Counted from the stretch's first letter, positions 1 to 9,289 are shown. The stretch is 33,853 bases of DNA from CAYXFZ01 sp964464385 (GCA_964464385.1 CAYXFZ010000014.1:1-33853), one strand, 5' to 3'. A program made the numbers and translations. The notes: a model not told the origin generated them from the letters alone.

Positions 1-169
1 AGTGCAGATGGCGAACGCCAACGGCGACGCTCTGTTTTTCGAGTGGTTGCCGAATAACCCTGGTCTGGTGGGTGTGAGAATCTACCTCCAGGCCATCGAA
101 CAGACGACCGAAGCGGGGTACTCCCCTCGCTACCGTCCTTCGAATGCTGACGATCGGCAGATCCAGTAA
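1..169 (+). CDS. C-terminal end of a secreted protein (partial, 5' end outside window)
   Basis: An open frame runs in from the left edge (first full codon at base 2) and stops at TAA 167-169, leaving 55 codons. The visible part contains ANANGDALFFEW followed by PNNPGLVGVRIYLQAIEQ. This resembles the end of a C-terminal module seen on other secreted proteins in this window, for example PNNPNLIGKDVYFQ near 9400 and ADVNGMATF followed by VGKQVHAQAVGK near 17430. The body of the protein is not visible, so no function can be given. That it is an exported protein is inferred only from this module. A strong terminator follows 22 bases after the stop, so this is the last gene of its transcript. Confidence 0.7.
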   Translation, partial: VQMANANGDALFFEWLPNNPGLVGVRIYLQAIEQTTEAGYSPRYRPSNADDRQIQ

Positions 170-191
170 AGAAGATCTACGATTCTGCCTC

Positions 192-225
192 AGGGCGGCG
201 ACTTTGGTCGCCGCCCTCTTTTCTT
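192..225 (+). terminator. Intrinsic terminator after the partial gene
   Basis: A perfect 10-bp GC-rich stem, GGGCGGCGAC (193-202) and GTCGCCGCCC (207-216), has a 4-base TTTG loop and is followed by a pyrimidine tract, TCTTTTCTT. It sits between the stop at 169 and the next start at 247, so it ends the upstream transcript and separates it from the metallohydrolase gene. Confidence 0.85.
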
Positions 226-246
226 GGAATCCGGCATAATCTGGCC

Positions 247-2151
247 ATGCTGCTTGGCTTGTCTTTCGGGAGTTGGCTGGGGACAGTGGGCTTGGCCTTG
301 TTTCCCCAGGAGGATCCAGCACCACCCGCATTCGCCCAAGCAGAGGTGGCGGCCGCCATGAAAGCGGATTTGCAGGCTATCCGACACCCCTTGGATGGCT
401 CGGGCCGAGCCTTTCTCGTTCGGGAGGACTCCGATCAGGAAACAGAAGTCGGCCGGAGCGGCCGGTGGGTGGTGGTCTGGCAGGCGGGGAAGGCCGGGAT
501 CGCGGACGAAGCCCGCGTCTTTCTTCAAGTCTCTCCGTTTTGGGGTTGGAGCACCCCCCAAACGGAGGATTCCGCCCTGCCTGGTTGGACTCAAATCTCC
601 GCCCCTGAGGGCGTGGATCCCATCGGCGAAACTTTGGATCAACAACTCCTCTTGGTTCGCTTTCGAGGTCGTGGCTTGCGCGCCGGTGAAGAACTCCGTT
701 TCGAATATCACGGTCGCGCAGATCGATTTGCCGAGCGAGCAGCGGCCTTTTTCGTGGCCGTGGATGGTGACGGAGATGGCGTCCGTGGCCTAGTCGAAGA
801 CACCGATTTGACCCTAACTGTGCAGGCAGGTCCACCCGAAATCCTGCATCTGGTTCTGCCCAGCACGACTCAGCCCGGTCAAGAAATCCAACTCAGAATT
901 TCTGCATTGGATCGGCATGGGAATTTGTGCAACTCCTTTCCGAAGGGCTTGGCTTTGTCTTGGCCGCAGGGTCTGTCGCCCGGAAGCGAGCCTGATTTTT
1001 CTGGTGGTACCGCCGGTTGGACTGTTCAGGTGGAGCGCGCCGGAGTGTTTCGAGTGACCGCTACGGATTTCACGGGTCGGGGCAGTAGCAGCAATCCCAT
1101 GATTTCTCGGGCCGGTGTTCCGCCGGTGATCTGGGCGGATCTGCAAGTCCACACCGCAATTTCGGACGGCACCGGGGCACTGGACGAGGTTTACCGCTAT
1201 GCCCGTGATGTCGCAGCCTTGGATGTCCTTTGCGTGACCGATCACGACCATTGGGGCATGCGCTTTCTGGATTCTCACCCTCAACTTTGGAAGGATGTGC
1301 AACGCGCGGCGGAATCTTGGAACCAGCCGGGAGAGTTTGTCGCATTGCTGGGTTTTGAGTGGACCAACTGGATTTATGGCCACCGCCATGTGGTTTACGG
1401 TGGCTCTGAGGGTGAAGTCCTGAGCTCACTGGATGAACGGTGGGATACCCCGCCCAAACTTTGGGCCGCCCTGCGCAACAAAAATGCCATCACCATTGCC
1501 CACCACTCCGCCGGTGGGCCGGTGGCAGTGGATTGGCGTCTTGTCCCGAACCCAGAAATCGAACCCGTGACCGAAATCGTTTCGGTGCATGGCTCCAGCG
1601 AGGCACCGGACTCTCCTTCGCCGATTTACCGGCCTGTGGCCGGCAACTTTGTCCGCGATGCCTTGGAGGCCGGCATTAAATTTGGTTTCCTTGGCAGTAC
1701 CGACGGTCATGACGGTCATCCCGGTCTATCTCAATTGGGAGGTGCCAGTGGCGGTCTTGCCGCCCTTTTGACCGACGATCTCAGCCGGGACGGAGTCATG
1801 GCGGCTCTTCGTGCCCGGCGCGTCTACGCCACGAACGGTCCCCGTATCATCCTGCGCTTTTCCCTGGATGACGTGAGGATGGGGGGCGAGATTGCGGCGG
1901 CGGAGGACTCTCTGGATTTGGTGGTGCGTGTCTTGGGTACAGCACCCTTGCAACAAATCGACCTGATTCGATCTGGGGGCCGTGTCACGTCCGTTTCTCC
2001 CGGATCTGGCATGGTTGCCCATCTCTCGCAAACCGTGTCTGGCCTGCAGAATGGCGAGTGGCTTTATATTCGGGTGATTCAAGAGGATGGTGGAGCCGCT
2101 TGGTCCAGCCCGATCTTTGGCACATCCAAGGAAAGCTCGGAAGGCCTATAA
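247..2151 (+). CDS. Secreted CehA/McbA-type (PHP-like) metallohydrolase
   Basis: This 634-residue protein begins with a short hydrophobic, signal-like segment (residues 1-30). Residues about 30-290 look like beta-rich, non-catalytic sequence. The metal-dependent domain follows at about 296-540. It shows LQVHTAISDG (H302, D307), VTDHDHWG (D332, H333, H335), IAHHSAGG (H419, H420) and GSTDGHDGHPG (D486, H488, H491). This order of His/Asp motifs is typical of CehA/McbA-like members of the PHP phosphoesterase-type fold, close to DUF3604. Family members hydrolyse phosphoester or carbamate-type bonds with bound divalent metals. The substrate here cannot be told. The gene lies alone after a terminator, 41 bp before lpdA, so it could share a transcript with lpdA-lipB, but no functional link is evident. 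The start is the first ATG and gives a plausible export signal. Confidence 0.85.
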   Translation: MLLGLSFGSWLGTVGLALFPQEDPAPPAFAQAEVAAAMKADLQAIRHPLDGSGRAFLVREDSDQETEVGRSGRWVVVWQAGKAGIADEARVFLQVSPFWGWSTPQTEDSALPGWTQISAPEGVDPIGETLDQQLLLVRFRGRGLRAGEELRFEYHGRADRFAERAAAFFVAVDGDGDGVRGLVEDTDLTLTVQAGPPEILHLVLPSTTQPGQEIQLRISALDRHGNLCNSFPKGLALSWPQGLSPGSEPDFSGGTAGWTVQVERAGVFRVTATDFTGRGSSSNPMISRAGVPPVIWADLQVHTAISDGTGALDEVYRYARDVAALDVLCVTDHDHWGMRFLDSHPQLWKDVQRAAESWNQPGEFVALLGFEWTNWIYGHRHVVYGGSEGEVLSSLDERWDTPPKLWAALRNKNAITIAHHSAGGPVAVDWRLVPNPEIEPVTEIVSVHGSSEAPDSPSPIYRPVAGNFVRDALEAGIKFGFLGSTDGHDGHPGLSQLGGASGGLAALLTDDLSRDGVMAALRARRVYATNGPRIILRFSLDDVRMGGEIAAAEDSLDLVVRVLGTAPLQQIDLIRSGGRVTSVSPGSGMVAHLSQTVSGLQNGEWLYIRVIQEDGGAAWSSPIFGTSKESSEGL

Positions 2152-2192
2152 TTCCGCGAATACTCCGGCGTACCCGGACCGAAAATTGAGTC

Positions 2193-3590
2193 ATGACGGA
2201 AACCACGTGTGATGTTGTAGTCATCGGAGCCGGCCCCGCCGGTTATGTTTGCGCCATTCGTTTGGCTCAATACGGCCTGGATGTTGTCTGTGTTGAACAG
2301 GATGAATTGGGGGGATGTTGCCTGAATGTGGGCTGCATTCCGTCCAAGGCCCTGATTTCCGCCGGCCATTTTCGCGATGAAGTCAAACACGCTGAGACCA
2401 TGGGCTATTCTGTCAGCGAGGTCAGTTTCGACCTGAGCAAGCTGATCGCCTGGAAAGACGGCGTTGTCAAGAGATTGACTGGGGGCATTGGCATGTTGTT
2501 CAAGGCCCGCAAAGTGCGCACAGTCCGTGGTCAAGCACGCTTCATCGGTGCGGGTCAACTGGAAATCAAGACGGCCGATGGGGCGGAAAAATTTTCCGCC
2601 AAGGACATCGTCATTGCAACCGGCTCCGAACCCGCCCCCATTGCCGGATTCGAGTTTGGCGGCCCCGTTTGGTCCAGCACCGAAGCACTCTCGCCCTCCA
2701 CGATTCCCGACCGTCTTGTCGTCATTGGTGGCGGGGTCATCGGTTTTGAACTGGGCATGTTCTATGCTCAAATGGGCTCCAAGGTAGAAGTCATCGAATT
2801 TTTGCCTCGCGTTTTGGCCATGACCGATCCCGAAATTGGCAAGGTGGTGGAGCGCAAGGCCAAAAAGGCGGGTATCCGCGTCCATACGGGCGCAGCTGCC
2901 CAATCTTGGCGAGAAAAAGAGGGTGGCCTCGAGGTGGAAATCAAAGTAGGCGAGGACATTCAGACTCTGGAGGCCGATACGATTCTGTTGACGGTGGGCC
3001 GTCGACCCGTGTTGCCTGCTGGGCTAGATACCATCGGGCTCAAGGCCGATGAGCGCGGATTTCTTGTCACGGATGAGCGTTGCGCGACATCCGTCCCTCA
3101 TGTTTGGGCTGTTGGTGACGCCACTTTGGGCCCCATGCTTGCCCACAAGGGTTCAGCCGAGGGTCTGGTTGCTGCCGCGTCCATCGCTGGTAAGCCGGGC
3201 ATGGCCAAGGATTGGAAGGTGGTTCCGGCGGTTATTTTTACCGATCCGGAAATTGCCTATTGCGGGCTTTCGGAAGCCGAGGCCCAGGACCAAGGAATTG
3301 AGGTCAAGGTGGGCCGTTTCAGTTTTGCCGCTAACGGCAGGGCGCTTTCGATTGGTCGCGCCGAAGGCCTGGTCAAAGTCGTGACGCGGGCCGACGACGA
3401 CAGCTTGCTTGGCGTGCATATGGTTGGCCCCAATGTAACCGACATGATTTCCGAGGCCGCTCTTGCCATTGAATCTGGGTTAACGGCCGAGGATCTCGCC
3501 CTGACGATTCATCCACACCCGACGCTTTCCGAGGTCATCATGGAAGCGGCGGAAGATGTGCACGGCCTTTGTGTCCACGCGGCCAACTAA
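2193..3590 (+). CDS. lpdA: Dihydrolipoyl dehydrogenase (E3)
   Basis: This cytoplasmic flavoenzyme reoxidises dihydrolipoyl groups on 2-oxoacid dehydrogenase or glycine cleavage complexes with NAD+. At 465 residues it has the family's normal length. The N-terminal FAD-binding motif is VIGAGPAGYVCAIRLA (residues 10-25). The redox disulfide motif GGCCLNVGCIPSK places the active pair at C43 and C48. The NAD-binding motif VIGGGVIGFELG lies near residue 180, and a second FAD motif (VWAVGDAT) near 310. The C-terminal HPHPTLSE supplies the catalytic His-Glu pair, H442 and E447. All key residues are present. lipB starts 15 bp downstream, which makes a sensible lipoate-related operon. Mercuric reductase or other class I disulfide reductases are less likely because of the intact HPHPTLSE motif and the lipB neighbour. 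Confidence 0.95.
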   Translation: MTETTCDVVVIGAGPAGYVCAIRLAQYGLDVVCVEQDELGGCCLNVGCIPSKALISAGHFRDEVKHAETMGYSVSEVSFDLSKLIAWKDGVVKRLTGGIGMLFKARKVRTVRGQARFIGAGQLEIKTADGAEKFSAKDIVIATGSEPAPIAGFEFGGPVWSSTEALSPSTIPDRLVVIGGGVIGFELGMFYAQMGSKVEVIEFLPRVLAMTDPEIGKVVERKAKKAGIRVHTGAAAQSWREKEGGLEVEIKVGEDIQTLEADTILLTVGRRPVLPAGLDTIGLKADERGFLVTDERCATSVPHVWAVGDATLGPMLAHKGSAEGLVAAASIAGKPGMAKDWKVVPAVIFTDPEIAYCGLSEAEAQDQGIEVKVGRFSFAANGRALSIGRAEGLVKVVTRADDDSLLGVHMVGPNVTDMISEAALAIESGLTAEDLALTIHPHPTLSEVIMEAAEDVHGLCVHAAN

Positions 3591-3605
3591 GCTGTTCGCC
3601 ATTCC

Positions 3606-4259
3606 ATGGTCTTTAGTGTCGCTCCGAAGTTCGTGGTGCACCGCTTGCGGCGCGAAAGCTTCGAGGATGCAGGCCAGCGGATGCAGTCCCTGGTTGGCGA
3701 GCGGGCCGACGGAGGTGATACCGATCACCTTCTCATGCACGAGTTTGATCCTCTGCTCACCGTGGGGCGAGGGGAATCCTTGGATCGATACCAAGGCCTT
3801 GGCCTTCCCGTCCACGAGGTCGAGCGCGGCGGTAAGACGACCTTTCATGGCCCGGGTCAACTGGTCGCATACCCTGTGATCGGATTGGAGGAAACCGGTC
3901 GGGATACGCACGCATATTTGTATGCTCTTGAGGAAGCCTTAATTTTGACCGTGGCCGATTTTGGCCTCACGGGAAAGCGAGACGACCGCAACACAGGGTG
4001 TTGGGTGGGTGGGCGCAAAATTGCTTCCATCGGCATTGCCGTACGACGCTGGGTTGCTTGGCACGGAGTGGCCCTCAATGTTTCCACCGACTTGGACTGG
4101 TTTCGTCGATTTGATCCTTGCGGGTTGGAGCCCGAGACCATGACTACCCTTGAGAACGAAATGGGGACTGCCCCCCCCTTGGCCGAAGTTGCCGAGGTGT
4201 TGGCTACCCGTCTTCGTTTCGTCCTGCGTGGTCAGGAATCTTCCGCGGCGTCCAAGTAG
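3606..4259 (+). CDS. lipB: Octanoyltransferase (lipoyl(octanoyl) transferase)
   Basis: LipB transfers the octanoyl group from octanoyl-ACP to the lipoyl domains of target proteins, the first step of endogenous lipoate synthesis. The 217-residue length fits the family. Signatures in order are RGGKTTFHGPGQLVAYP (about residues 77-93), CWVGGRKIASIGIAVR with the catalytic Lys at 138, HGVALNV, and DPCGL with the catalytic Cys at 172. Both members of the Cys/Lys dyad are present. The gene starts 15 bp after lpdA and is probably co-transcribed with it. lipA is not in this window. The last 28 bp overlap the 3' end of the convergent sulfatase-fold gene (4232-4259), with no terminator hairpin seen between them. 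Confidence 0.93.
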   Translation: MVFSVAPKFVVHRLRRESFEDAGQRMQSLVGERADGGDTDHLLMHEFDPLLTVGRGESLDRYQGLGLPVHEVERGGKTTFHGPGQLVAYPVIGLEETGRDTHAYLYALEEALILTVADFGLTGKRDDRNTGCWVGGRKIASIGIAVRRWVAWHGVALNVSTDLDWFRRFDPCGLEPETMTTLENEMGTAPPLAEVAEVLATRLRFVLRGQESSAASK

Positions 4260-6055
4260 CCCAAGGCCTGAAGAGCTTCCCGACGCGCGGACGATTCGTC
4301 CAAAGTTGCCGTGGTTCCAGCTTGGAGTTGGCTCACGATTCCGGCGACGGCATGGCGAAAAGAATCCGGCACGTATGCTGCGGGCAAGGGATTCAATTCT
4401 GCGGGATCTTCTCCCAAGTGAAACCAAAGGTCGGGTTCGGGTTCCTCGTCCCAGTTCCCAATCCACTTCCAGTGCCCTTGGACTACGGCTGCAAAATGGT
4501 CATCCCGAGAAACGCGAAAGCGAGCCGGGTCGCTGGGGACCTTGCCCAGGAGGTTGCGGCCATCAAACTCCCCTTCTTGCCACGGAATCCCGGCCCGGGC
4601 AAGGAGCGTGGGTGCCACATCGGCCAGGTGTACTGGCTCCAGAGTTTGTGCGGGAATCCTCGAGCCAACGAAAAGAAAAGGAACTTGTACGACGTCACGG
4701 TACATGTGGTTGCTGTGCCCAAGGAGATTGTGTTCACCCAAGAACTCGCCATGATCCCCAGTAAGCATGAGCACAAAGGGCCGATCGCTTGTTTCCAGTT
4801 GGGCCAAGATTTGACGCAGGCAGTCGTCCAAAAAATCCACCTCTTCCCAATAGGCTGCCCTTTTCCTCTCGAATTTGGTCGGGTCGGAAGGGAGGGCAGT
4901 CGTTCTCCTTTGGGCATAGGGAGCGGGTGCGCGGTAAGGAGCATGCGCATCCATGAAGTGCAAAAACACAAAGGCGGGCTGGGGTTGATGGAGTGCTTGT
5001 TCCAATAAGGATTTGACCCCGGCCAAGGTTGTTTTTCCCATGCCAACGTCTGCCTGCTTGGCTTGTCCCATGCGATCTTCACCGACAAGAGGCTGGAGAA
5101 GGCGATTCAGGAGTTTTTGGTTCGTAATCCACCCTATCCAGGTACGCGAAGCCAAGGTCTTGAGTGGCTGGTGCAGTGCGGACGGGCGGTCGTCATACAT
5201 TTCAAATCCCGCCTCAAACCCTTCTCCAATTCGAAGAAGACGATTGCTGACACATCCCAAGGTACGCCACCCTGCTTTTTGAAATCGCTGAGCCAATACT
5301 GGAATTCCGTTCGGCACTCGGTAAGCATTGTTGGGAACGCCATGCCTTTGGGTTTCCAAGCCAGTAAACATTCCCCAATGTCCGGGGATGGTCTGGTTGC
5401 TGGATGACCAGGCCCAAGGTGCCCAAGATCCTGCCTTCCGCAAACGATCCCAAGTGGGCACAGCAGCACGGCCTTGGCCCAACACAGCATCCGCGCGGAG
5501 GGTGTCGAAAGAAATTAGGATGACATCTGGGTGTTCGGGCGAGACGAGGAGAGTCGAGTCTGTTATGGAGGGCAGAGAAGGCGGCGCCGCCTCGCGAGCG
5601 GGAGCATGGAAATGCCAAGCGCCGACCCCAGTCAGTGAAGCGAGCAAGGCAGCCAAAGGCAACCGCTTCGGTTGCCACCGCTTTCCCAGAACCGCAGCTG
5701 CGAAGAGGAGAGGGAGGCCGGCCCAGGAGAGATCCTGCGGCCGTTGCAACAAGCCGGCATCAAAGAGGCTTGTGCTCAGAGGTTCCAAGCCAGCGAGGAG
5801 AAGCCCGGCCAAGAAGGCACTTCCTCGTGTCCAGGGGCGGCGGCGGAAAAGGGTAGGAAGTAGTACGGCTAATAGACCCACCGCCAAGCCCACAGTCATG
5901 TTGCCGGCTACTAGGGCCAAGGCGCGTTCTCGACCCCAGCCGGTCAGTGCCGGAGGGCAAGCGGTAAGTAGAGCTTGGAACAAGCCAACTCCACCCATTG
6001 CGGAGACAAAGATCCAAACGGCGATGAACGGGTGCACCCGCTCTTTTCGAATCAT
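4232..6055 (-). CDS. Membrane-anchored sulfatase/alkaline phosphatase-fold hydrolase, non-canonical nucleophile
   Basis: This 607-residue protein has four or five hydrophobic segments in residues 8-150 and then a sulfatase-like domain outside the membrane (about 175-520). Metal-site motifs are present: ILISFDTLRAD (D184), HFMDAHAPY (D369, H371), LTGDHGEFLGEH (D434, H435) and LLGHSN (H447). At the nucleophile position, where sulfatases have C/S-x-P-x-R, this protein reads T222-I-P-G-H226. It therefore cannot form formylglycine in the usual way and lacks the motif Arg. A Thr-nucleophile phosphodiesterase or phosphoglycerol-transferase-type activity is more likely than sulfate hydrolysis; this is inference. 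Its start overlaps the stop of the upstream MBL/lamin-tail gene by 4 bp (ATGA, 6052-6055), implying translational coupling. It is the last gene of a minus-strand operon. Confidence 0.85.
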   Translation of the reverse strand: MIRKERVHPFIAVWIFVSAMGGVGLFQALLTACPPALTGWGRERALALVAGNMTVGLAVGLLAVLLPTLFRRRPWTRGSAFLAGLLLAGLEPLSTSLFDAGLLQRPQDLSWAGLPLLFAAAVLGKRWQPKRLPLAALLASLTGVGAWHFHAPAREAAPPSLPSITDSTLLVSPEHPDVILISFDTLRADAVLGQGRAAVPTWDRLRKAGSWAPWAWSSSNQTIPGHWGMFTGLETQRHGVPNNAYRVPNGIPVLAQRFQKAGWRTLGCVSNRLLRIGEGFEAGFEMYDDRPSALHQPLKTLASRTWIGWITNQKLLNRLLQPLVGEDRMGQAKQADVGMGKTTLAGVKSLLEQALHQPQPAFVFLHFMDAHAPYRAPAPYAQRRTTALPSDPTKFERKRAAYWEEVDFLDDCLRQILAQLETSDRPFVLMLTGDHGEFLGEHNLLGHSNHMYRDVVQVPFLFVGSRIPAQTLEPVHLADVAPTLLARAGIPWQEGEFDGRNLLGKVPSDPARFRVSRDDHFAAVVQGHWKWIGNWDEEPEPDLWFHLGEDPAELNPLPAAYVPDSFRHAVAGIVSQLQAGTTATLDESSARREALQALGYLDAAEDS

Positions 6056-7717
6056 TGGATGGTCATCAAGACCGGTTGAGAGACAGTTCGCACAACCAAG
6101 CCGACACCTGCAATGTTTTGATAGGTCACCAGAATTCCATAAACCTCAAGGCCAGCAAGGGCGGATTTATTGGGGACCACGGCAGAAACAACCCATGATT
6201 CGGTGGCTGGCACCAAACCAGACCATCCCGGCAAGTTCTTCGTTGCCTTGTAGGCAGAGTCCAGGTTGGCGGGAATGTGAATGCCGTTCAGGTTGAAGCC
6301 TGGTGTGGTGGAGAATGTGAGCCAGCCCTGGAAAAGGCGATTGAATTCGCCGGGGGCCATCCACTGCATGACTAATGGGCCCCCAACGGTGGGAGGCACC
6401 GTAACGATGATGGCGGTCCCGCCCCAACCCGTGGAATCATTGTCGTTATCTTTGCCCGGCGTGCCGCGGTCCCCGTTTCCGTAACTACTGATGGCAGCAG
6501 CGAAGTTGGAGGCTTGGCCACTCAGAGTCAAATCCATGCGTTCGGCAGAGATGCCCGATCCGCCCGGCCAAGAACTGGTCCAGGAAATCAGGTCCACGGT
6601 AGAGGAACCGTAGCGCAGGTGAGCGGTGTCCGAGGTCCCCAATGAGAATCGGCCCTGGGGCCAAACGATTTGAGGTCGAAAGCCCCCGTTTTGGGATGGG
6701 ATGCCATTCGCGGCCACGAGGATTTCTTCTCCGGCGCCCAAAACGATGTTGGCACCCAAAGTGAAAGAATCCGAAGCTTGGTCGTCGACCACGACAAAAC
6801 GCAGAGAAGTTGCCTCAGACAGGCGAGCACCTGTGATCTCCAACCATTCGCCTTCCGAGTCAGCGACGCGCGAGGGATCGTGCATAAACTCCCCAATGAC
6901 CAAATCGCCGTTGGAGGGCAAGGTGGCTGAAGTCTCGTCGCACAAGGAAGTGAAGGTGGTGCCGTCCTTGGCCGTGACGGTGTAGGTAGAACCGTCTGTC
7001 GTCAGAGCAATATTGCCGCCGGCATCCACGTATCCATCGGTAAAGATTCCGAAAGTCGTGGACCAAAGAGGGATTGTTTTAGAGGAGTTGCTGAGGCGAT
7101 CCACGACTTCCTGCTTGGGGTAGCCATAAGAATTGTTCTCGCCGCAAGAAAGAACGCCAAATTCGGGGTCCAAGCGAGAGAGAAGGGTGCTATTGGAACT
7201 CGTGCGGGAGCCGTGGTGATTGGCCTGATACACATCCACATTCCCGCACAAACTGGAGACTCCGGACTCCACATCGGTGGTGCCATTTCCGCCGCCGGTC
7301 AAATCTCCACCTAGAAAAAGGTCGAAGTTTCCGTATTCCACTTTGTAGGCAATGCTGGCCGAGTTTNNNNNNNNNNTTCTGGTAAGCCGAATGACTCGGG
7401 GTATTATTCGTTCCGCGATCCAATGCGACCGAGGCACGCCACCCAGCCAACCAAACTTCATCCAGGCCACCGACGTGGTCGGTGTGGTAGTGGCTGGCGG
7501 AGACATAATCCAATTGTGAAACGCCGAGCGCACTCAACAAAGGGTTGACGACAGAGTTCCCTTTGCCATCCGAGCCTGCGTCAAACAGGAAAGTCTTGCC
7601 GGTGGGACTAACCAAAAGAGTGGCGTCTCCCTGGCCCACATCCAGAAAGTGAACCTGGAGTTCCTGGGCGGCAAAGAAACCGGGAAGGAGAAGAACGGCG
7701 AGGGCGAGGGAAGGCAA
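6052..7717 (-). CDS. Secreted metallo-beta-lactamase-fold protein with lamin-tail domain (interrupted by scaffold gap)
   Basis: The gene is split by N bases at 7367-7376, with the two halves in different frames. The upstream half has a signal-like start (PSLALAVLLLPGFFAAQE), then VHFLDVGQGDATLL and the metal motif SASHYHTDHVGG (HxHxDH). The downstream half continues with FLGGDL and ANHHGSRTSSN, as in ComEC/Rec2-type MBL domains. A lamin-tail domain follows (LVIGEFMHDP to GDRGTPGKDND), then a C-terminal module of about 110 residues with PNKSALAGLEVYG, resembling other secreted proteins here. Comparison with the family suggests some tens of residues are missing at the gap, so the real gap is longer than 10 bp. 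A TTG start at 7717 is chosen, 27 bp after the VWA gene stop. An ATG at 7731 lies in another frame and would need an indel. It is probably an exported phosphodiesterase or nuclease-like hydrolase; the substrate is unknown. Confidence 0.8.
7367..7376. other. Scaffold gap (10 N)
   Basis: Ten N bases interrupt the metallo-beta-lactamase gene. The reading frame differs on the two sides and conserved MBL sequence is missing between NTPSHSAYQ and NSASIAYK. The size of 10 is therefore a placeholder, not a measured length. Confidence 0.95.
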
Positions 7718-7744
7718 AACGGTCTCGCCATTAGCGGACGAATC

Positions 7745-9250
7745 CTACTCTGGCGGTATCAACATGATACCCCCTGTGGAGGTGGCCAACTCTCTCATCA
7801 GGGTTTTTCGACCTGCCTTTTCTGCGCCCAAACCGATGGTGTGGATCCGGGTACCACGAGAGGCGTATTCGCGACGAATGCCATCCAAAATATGACCTGC
7901 ATATTGGTGAATTCCCTCGGTGGATCCGCCATCGCCAATGAGGACGATCGTGTCGGCGCCCTTGCGCCTCATGGCCTCCAAGAGGGCGTCGTGGAGGCAG
8001 GAGCGTTCCCGGAAAGACCACCGATTGAGGAGAGAAAAGGCATCTTCCCGCGCTCGTTTTTTGTTGGGAGTTTGTTCGCCGAAGGCACTTGTTACCTGGT
8101 TGCCGGCAATCAAAATATCGAAGCGCACCCTTTCGGGAAGGTTGGACAGGAGGTTGCCAAATTCGCGGATGGCCGCCTCGGCTCGTGAACCAGGGCCGAG
8201 ATCTTCCGACATGCTTCCCGATCCATCTACGATCAAAACAAGGTTGAGGGAATGGACCGGAAGGTTGAATATCGTGGCGAGAGTTTCTTTTTCCCGATTC
8301 GGTCGGCCGCTTTGTCGGTTGGGATCCCGGGAGGGGACCTCTTTCAACCAAGCTTCGCCCGCACTTTGCCACCAGCGTCGCCAAGTATCTGGATTGCTGC
8401 CAAACTCCATGGCGGTGATCTTGCGCAGGGATTCTGCGGCGTCCCATTCCCAGCGAGAGGCTTTTCCCGACTCTTTTTCCAGGAGGTCAATCAATGTTGG
8501 CACAGCTGAGCGAATCGGCCGAAGGGCAAGAGCAAAGCCAGCCGCGCGCAGGCCGGGATCTTCGGTAGCAAAGGCGGCCTTGATGAGTGGGCCGCAATCA
8601 TCGTCGGAAAAATCTTCCCGCAAAACCAGCTTGCGCAAGAGGACGGCGCGGGCTGCCGGAGAAACACGAGAGGAAATGGCTTGCGAGAGCAACCAAGCCC
8701 GCTCTTTTTCTGAAATAGAAGAGAGCAGGGCCAGGCCAACGCCGGTGGATTCTCCGAGAAGGTCGCGGAGGCGAGTTGGGTCACCCGTGACACGGCCTTG
8801 TTCCAGCGCAGTGCCCGCAGCCAATTCCCAAGCCAAGAGCAATTCCTCAGACTTGGGAGATCGCAAACGGCGGCTAGTCAAGTCTTTGGAGGGAACTGGA
8901 GCAGTGGAACGCTCGATCGCCCGAAGACAACATAGCCGAAGCAAAGGAGACGTGTTTTTTGCAGCGGCCTGGCGAGCAAGGAGCACACCCTCTTCGGCTG
9001 TGGTGGCCTTGAGCATGCCGGAATAAAACCAGTCGCGAAGGTGAACTCCGTGCCAGGTGTCGAGTTTTTTCTCGAACATCCGGAAGCGCAGATCCATGGC
9101 TTTAGCGGAACGTATGTCGGCCAGGGTGCGAGCGGATCGGACGCCCAGATCAATCGTTTTGGTATTGACAGCCCGCTGAATGTTCTTTTCCAAGAGGCGA
9201 AGATCCTGGGGCAGTATGGCCCAGGAGAGAGCAATGGCAGCAATCATCAT
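7745..9250 (-). CDS. HEAT-like repeat and von Willebrand A domain protein, exported
   Basis: This 501-residue protein has a short hydrophobic N-terminus (MMIAAIALSWAI) that could act as a signal peptide. Residues about 20-285 are helical with HEAT/armadillo-like character. A W-rich segment follows (TWRRWWQSAGEAWL, about 289-302), common in planctomycetal HEAT proteins. A von Willebrand A domain covers about 335-500. The metal-ion-dependent adhesion site is LVLIVDGSGSMSED, giving D342-x-S344-x-S346, and a later strand shows VLIGDGGSTEG. The domain should bind Mg2+ and mediate protein-protein contact; partners are unknown. It is the first gene after the terminator at 9290-9321 and is followed after 27 bp by the MBL/lamin-tail gene, so these and the sulfatase-fold gene form one three-gene operon. 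No enzymatic motif is visible. Confidence 0.85.
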   Translation of the reverse strand: MMIAAIALSWAILPQDLRLLEKNIQRAVNTKTIDLGVRSARTLADIRSAKAMDLRFRMFEKKLDTWHGVHLRDWFYSGMLKATTAEEGVLLARQAAAKNTSPLLRLCCLRAIERSTAPVPSKDLTSRRLRSPKSEELLLAWELAAGTALEQGRVTGDPTRLRDLLGESTGVGLALLSSISEKERAWLLSQAISSRVSPAARAVLLRKLVLREDFSDDDCGPLIKAAFATEDPGLRAAGFALALRPIRSAVPTLIDLLEKESGKASRWEWDAAESLRKITAMEFGSNPDTWRRWWQSAGEAWLKEVPSRDPNRQSGRPNREKETLATIFNLPVHSLNLVLIVDGSGSMSEDLGPGSRAEAAIREFGNLLSNLPERVRFDILIAGNQVTSAFGEQTPNKKRAREDAFSLLNRWSFRERSCLHDALLEAMRRKGADTIVLIGDGGSTEGIHQYAGHILDGIRREYASRGTRIHTIGLGAEKAGRKTLMRELATSTGGIMLIPPE

Positions 9251-9289
9251 GGTGATTCTAGGACGGTTTCCACAATGGGGCGTGACATG

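Noticed and set aside
5328..6296. Plus-strand open frame of 322 codons, Arg/Pro-rich
   Set aside because: It is the complement of the membrane segments of the sulfatase-fold gene and has no signal, motif or plausible start context.
7534..7731. ATG at 7731 as start of the MBL gene
   Set aside because: It opens a different frame that lacks the signal peptide and the LDVGQGD motif. The frame starting at TTG 7717 carries both.
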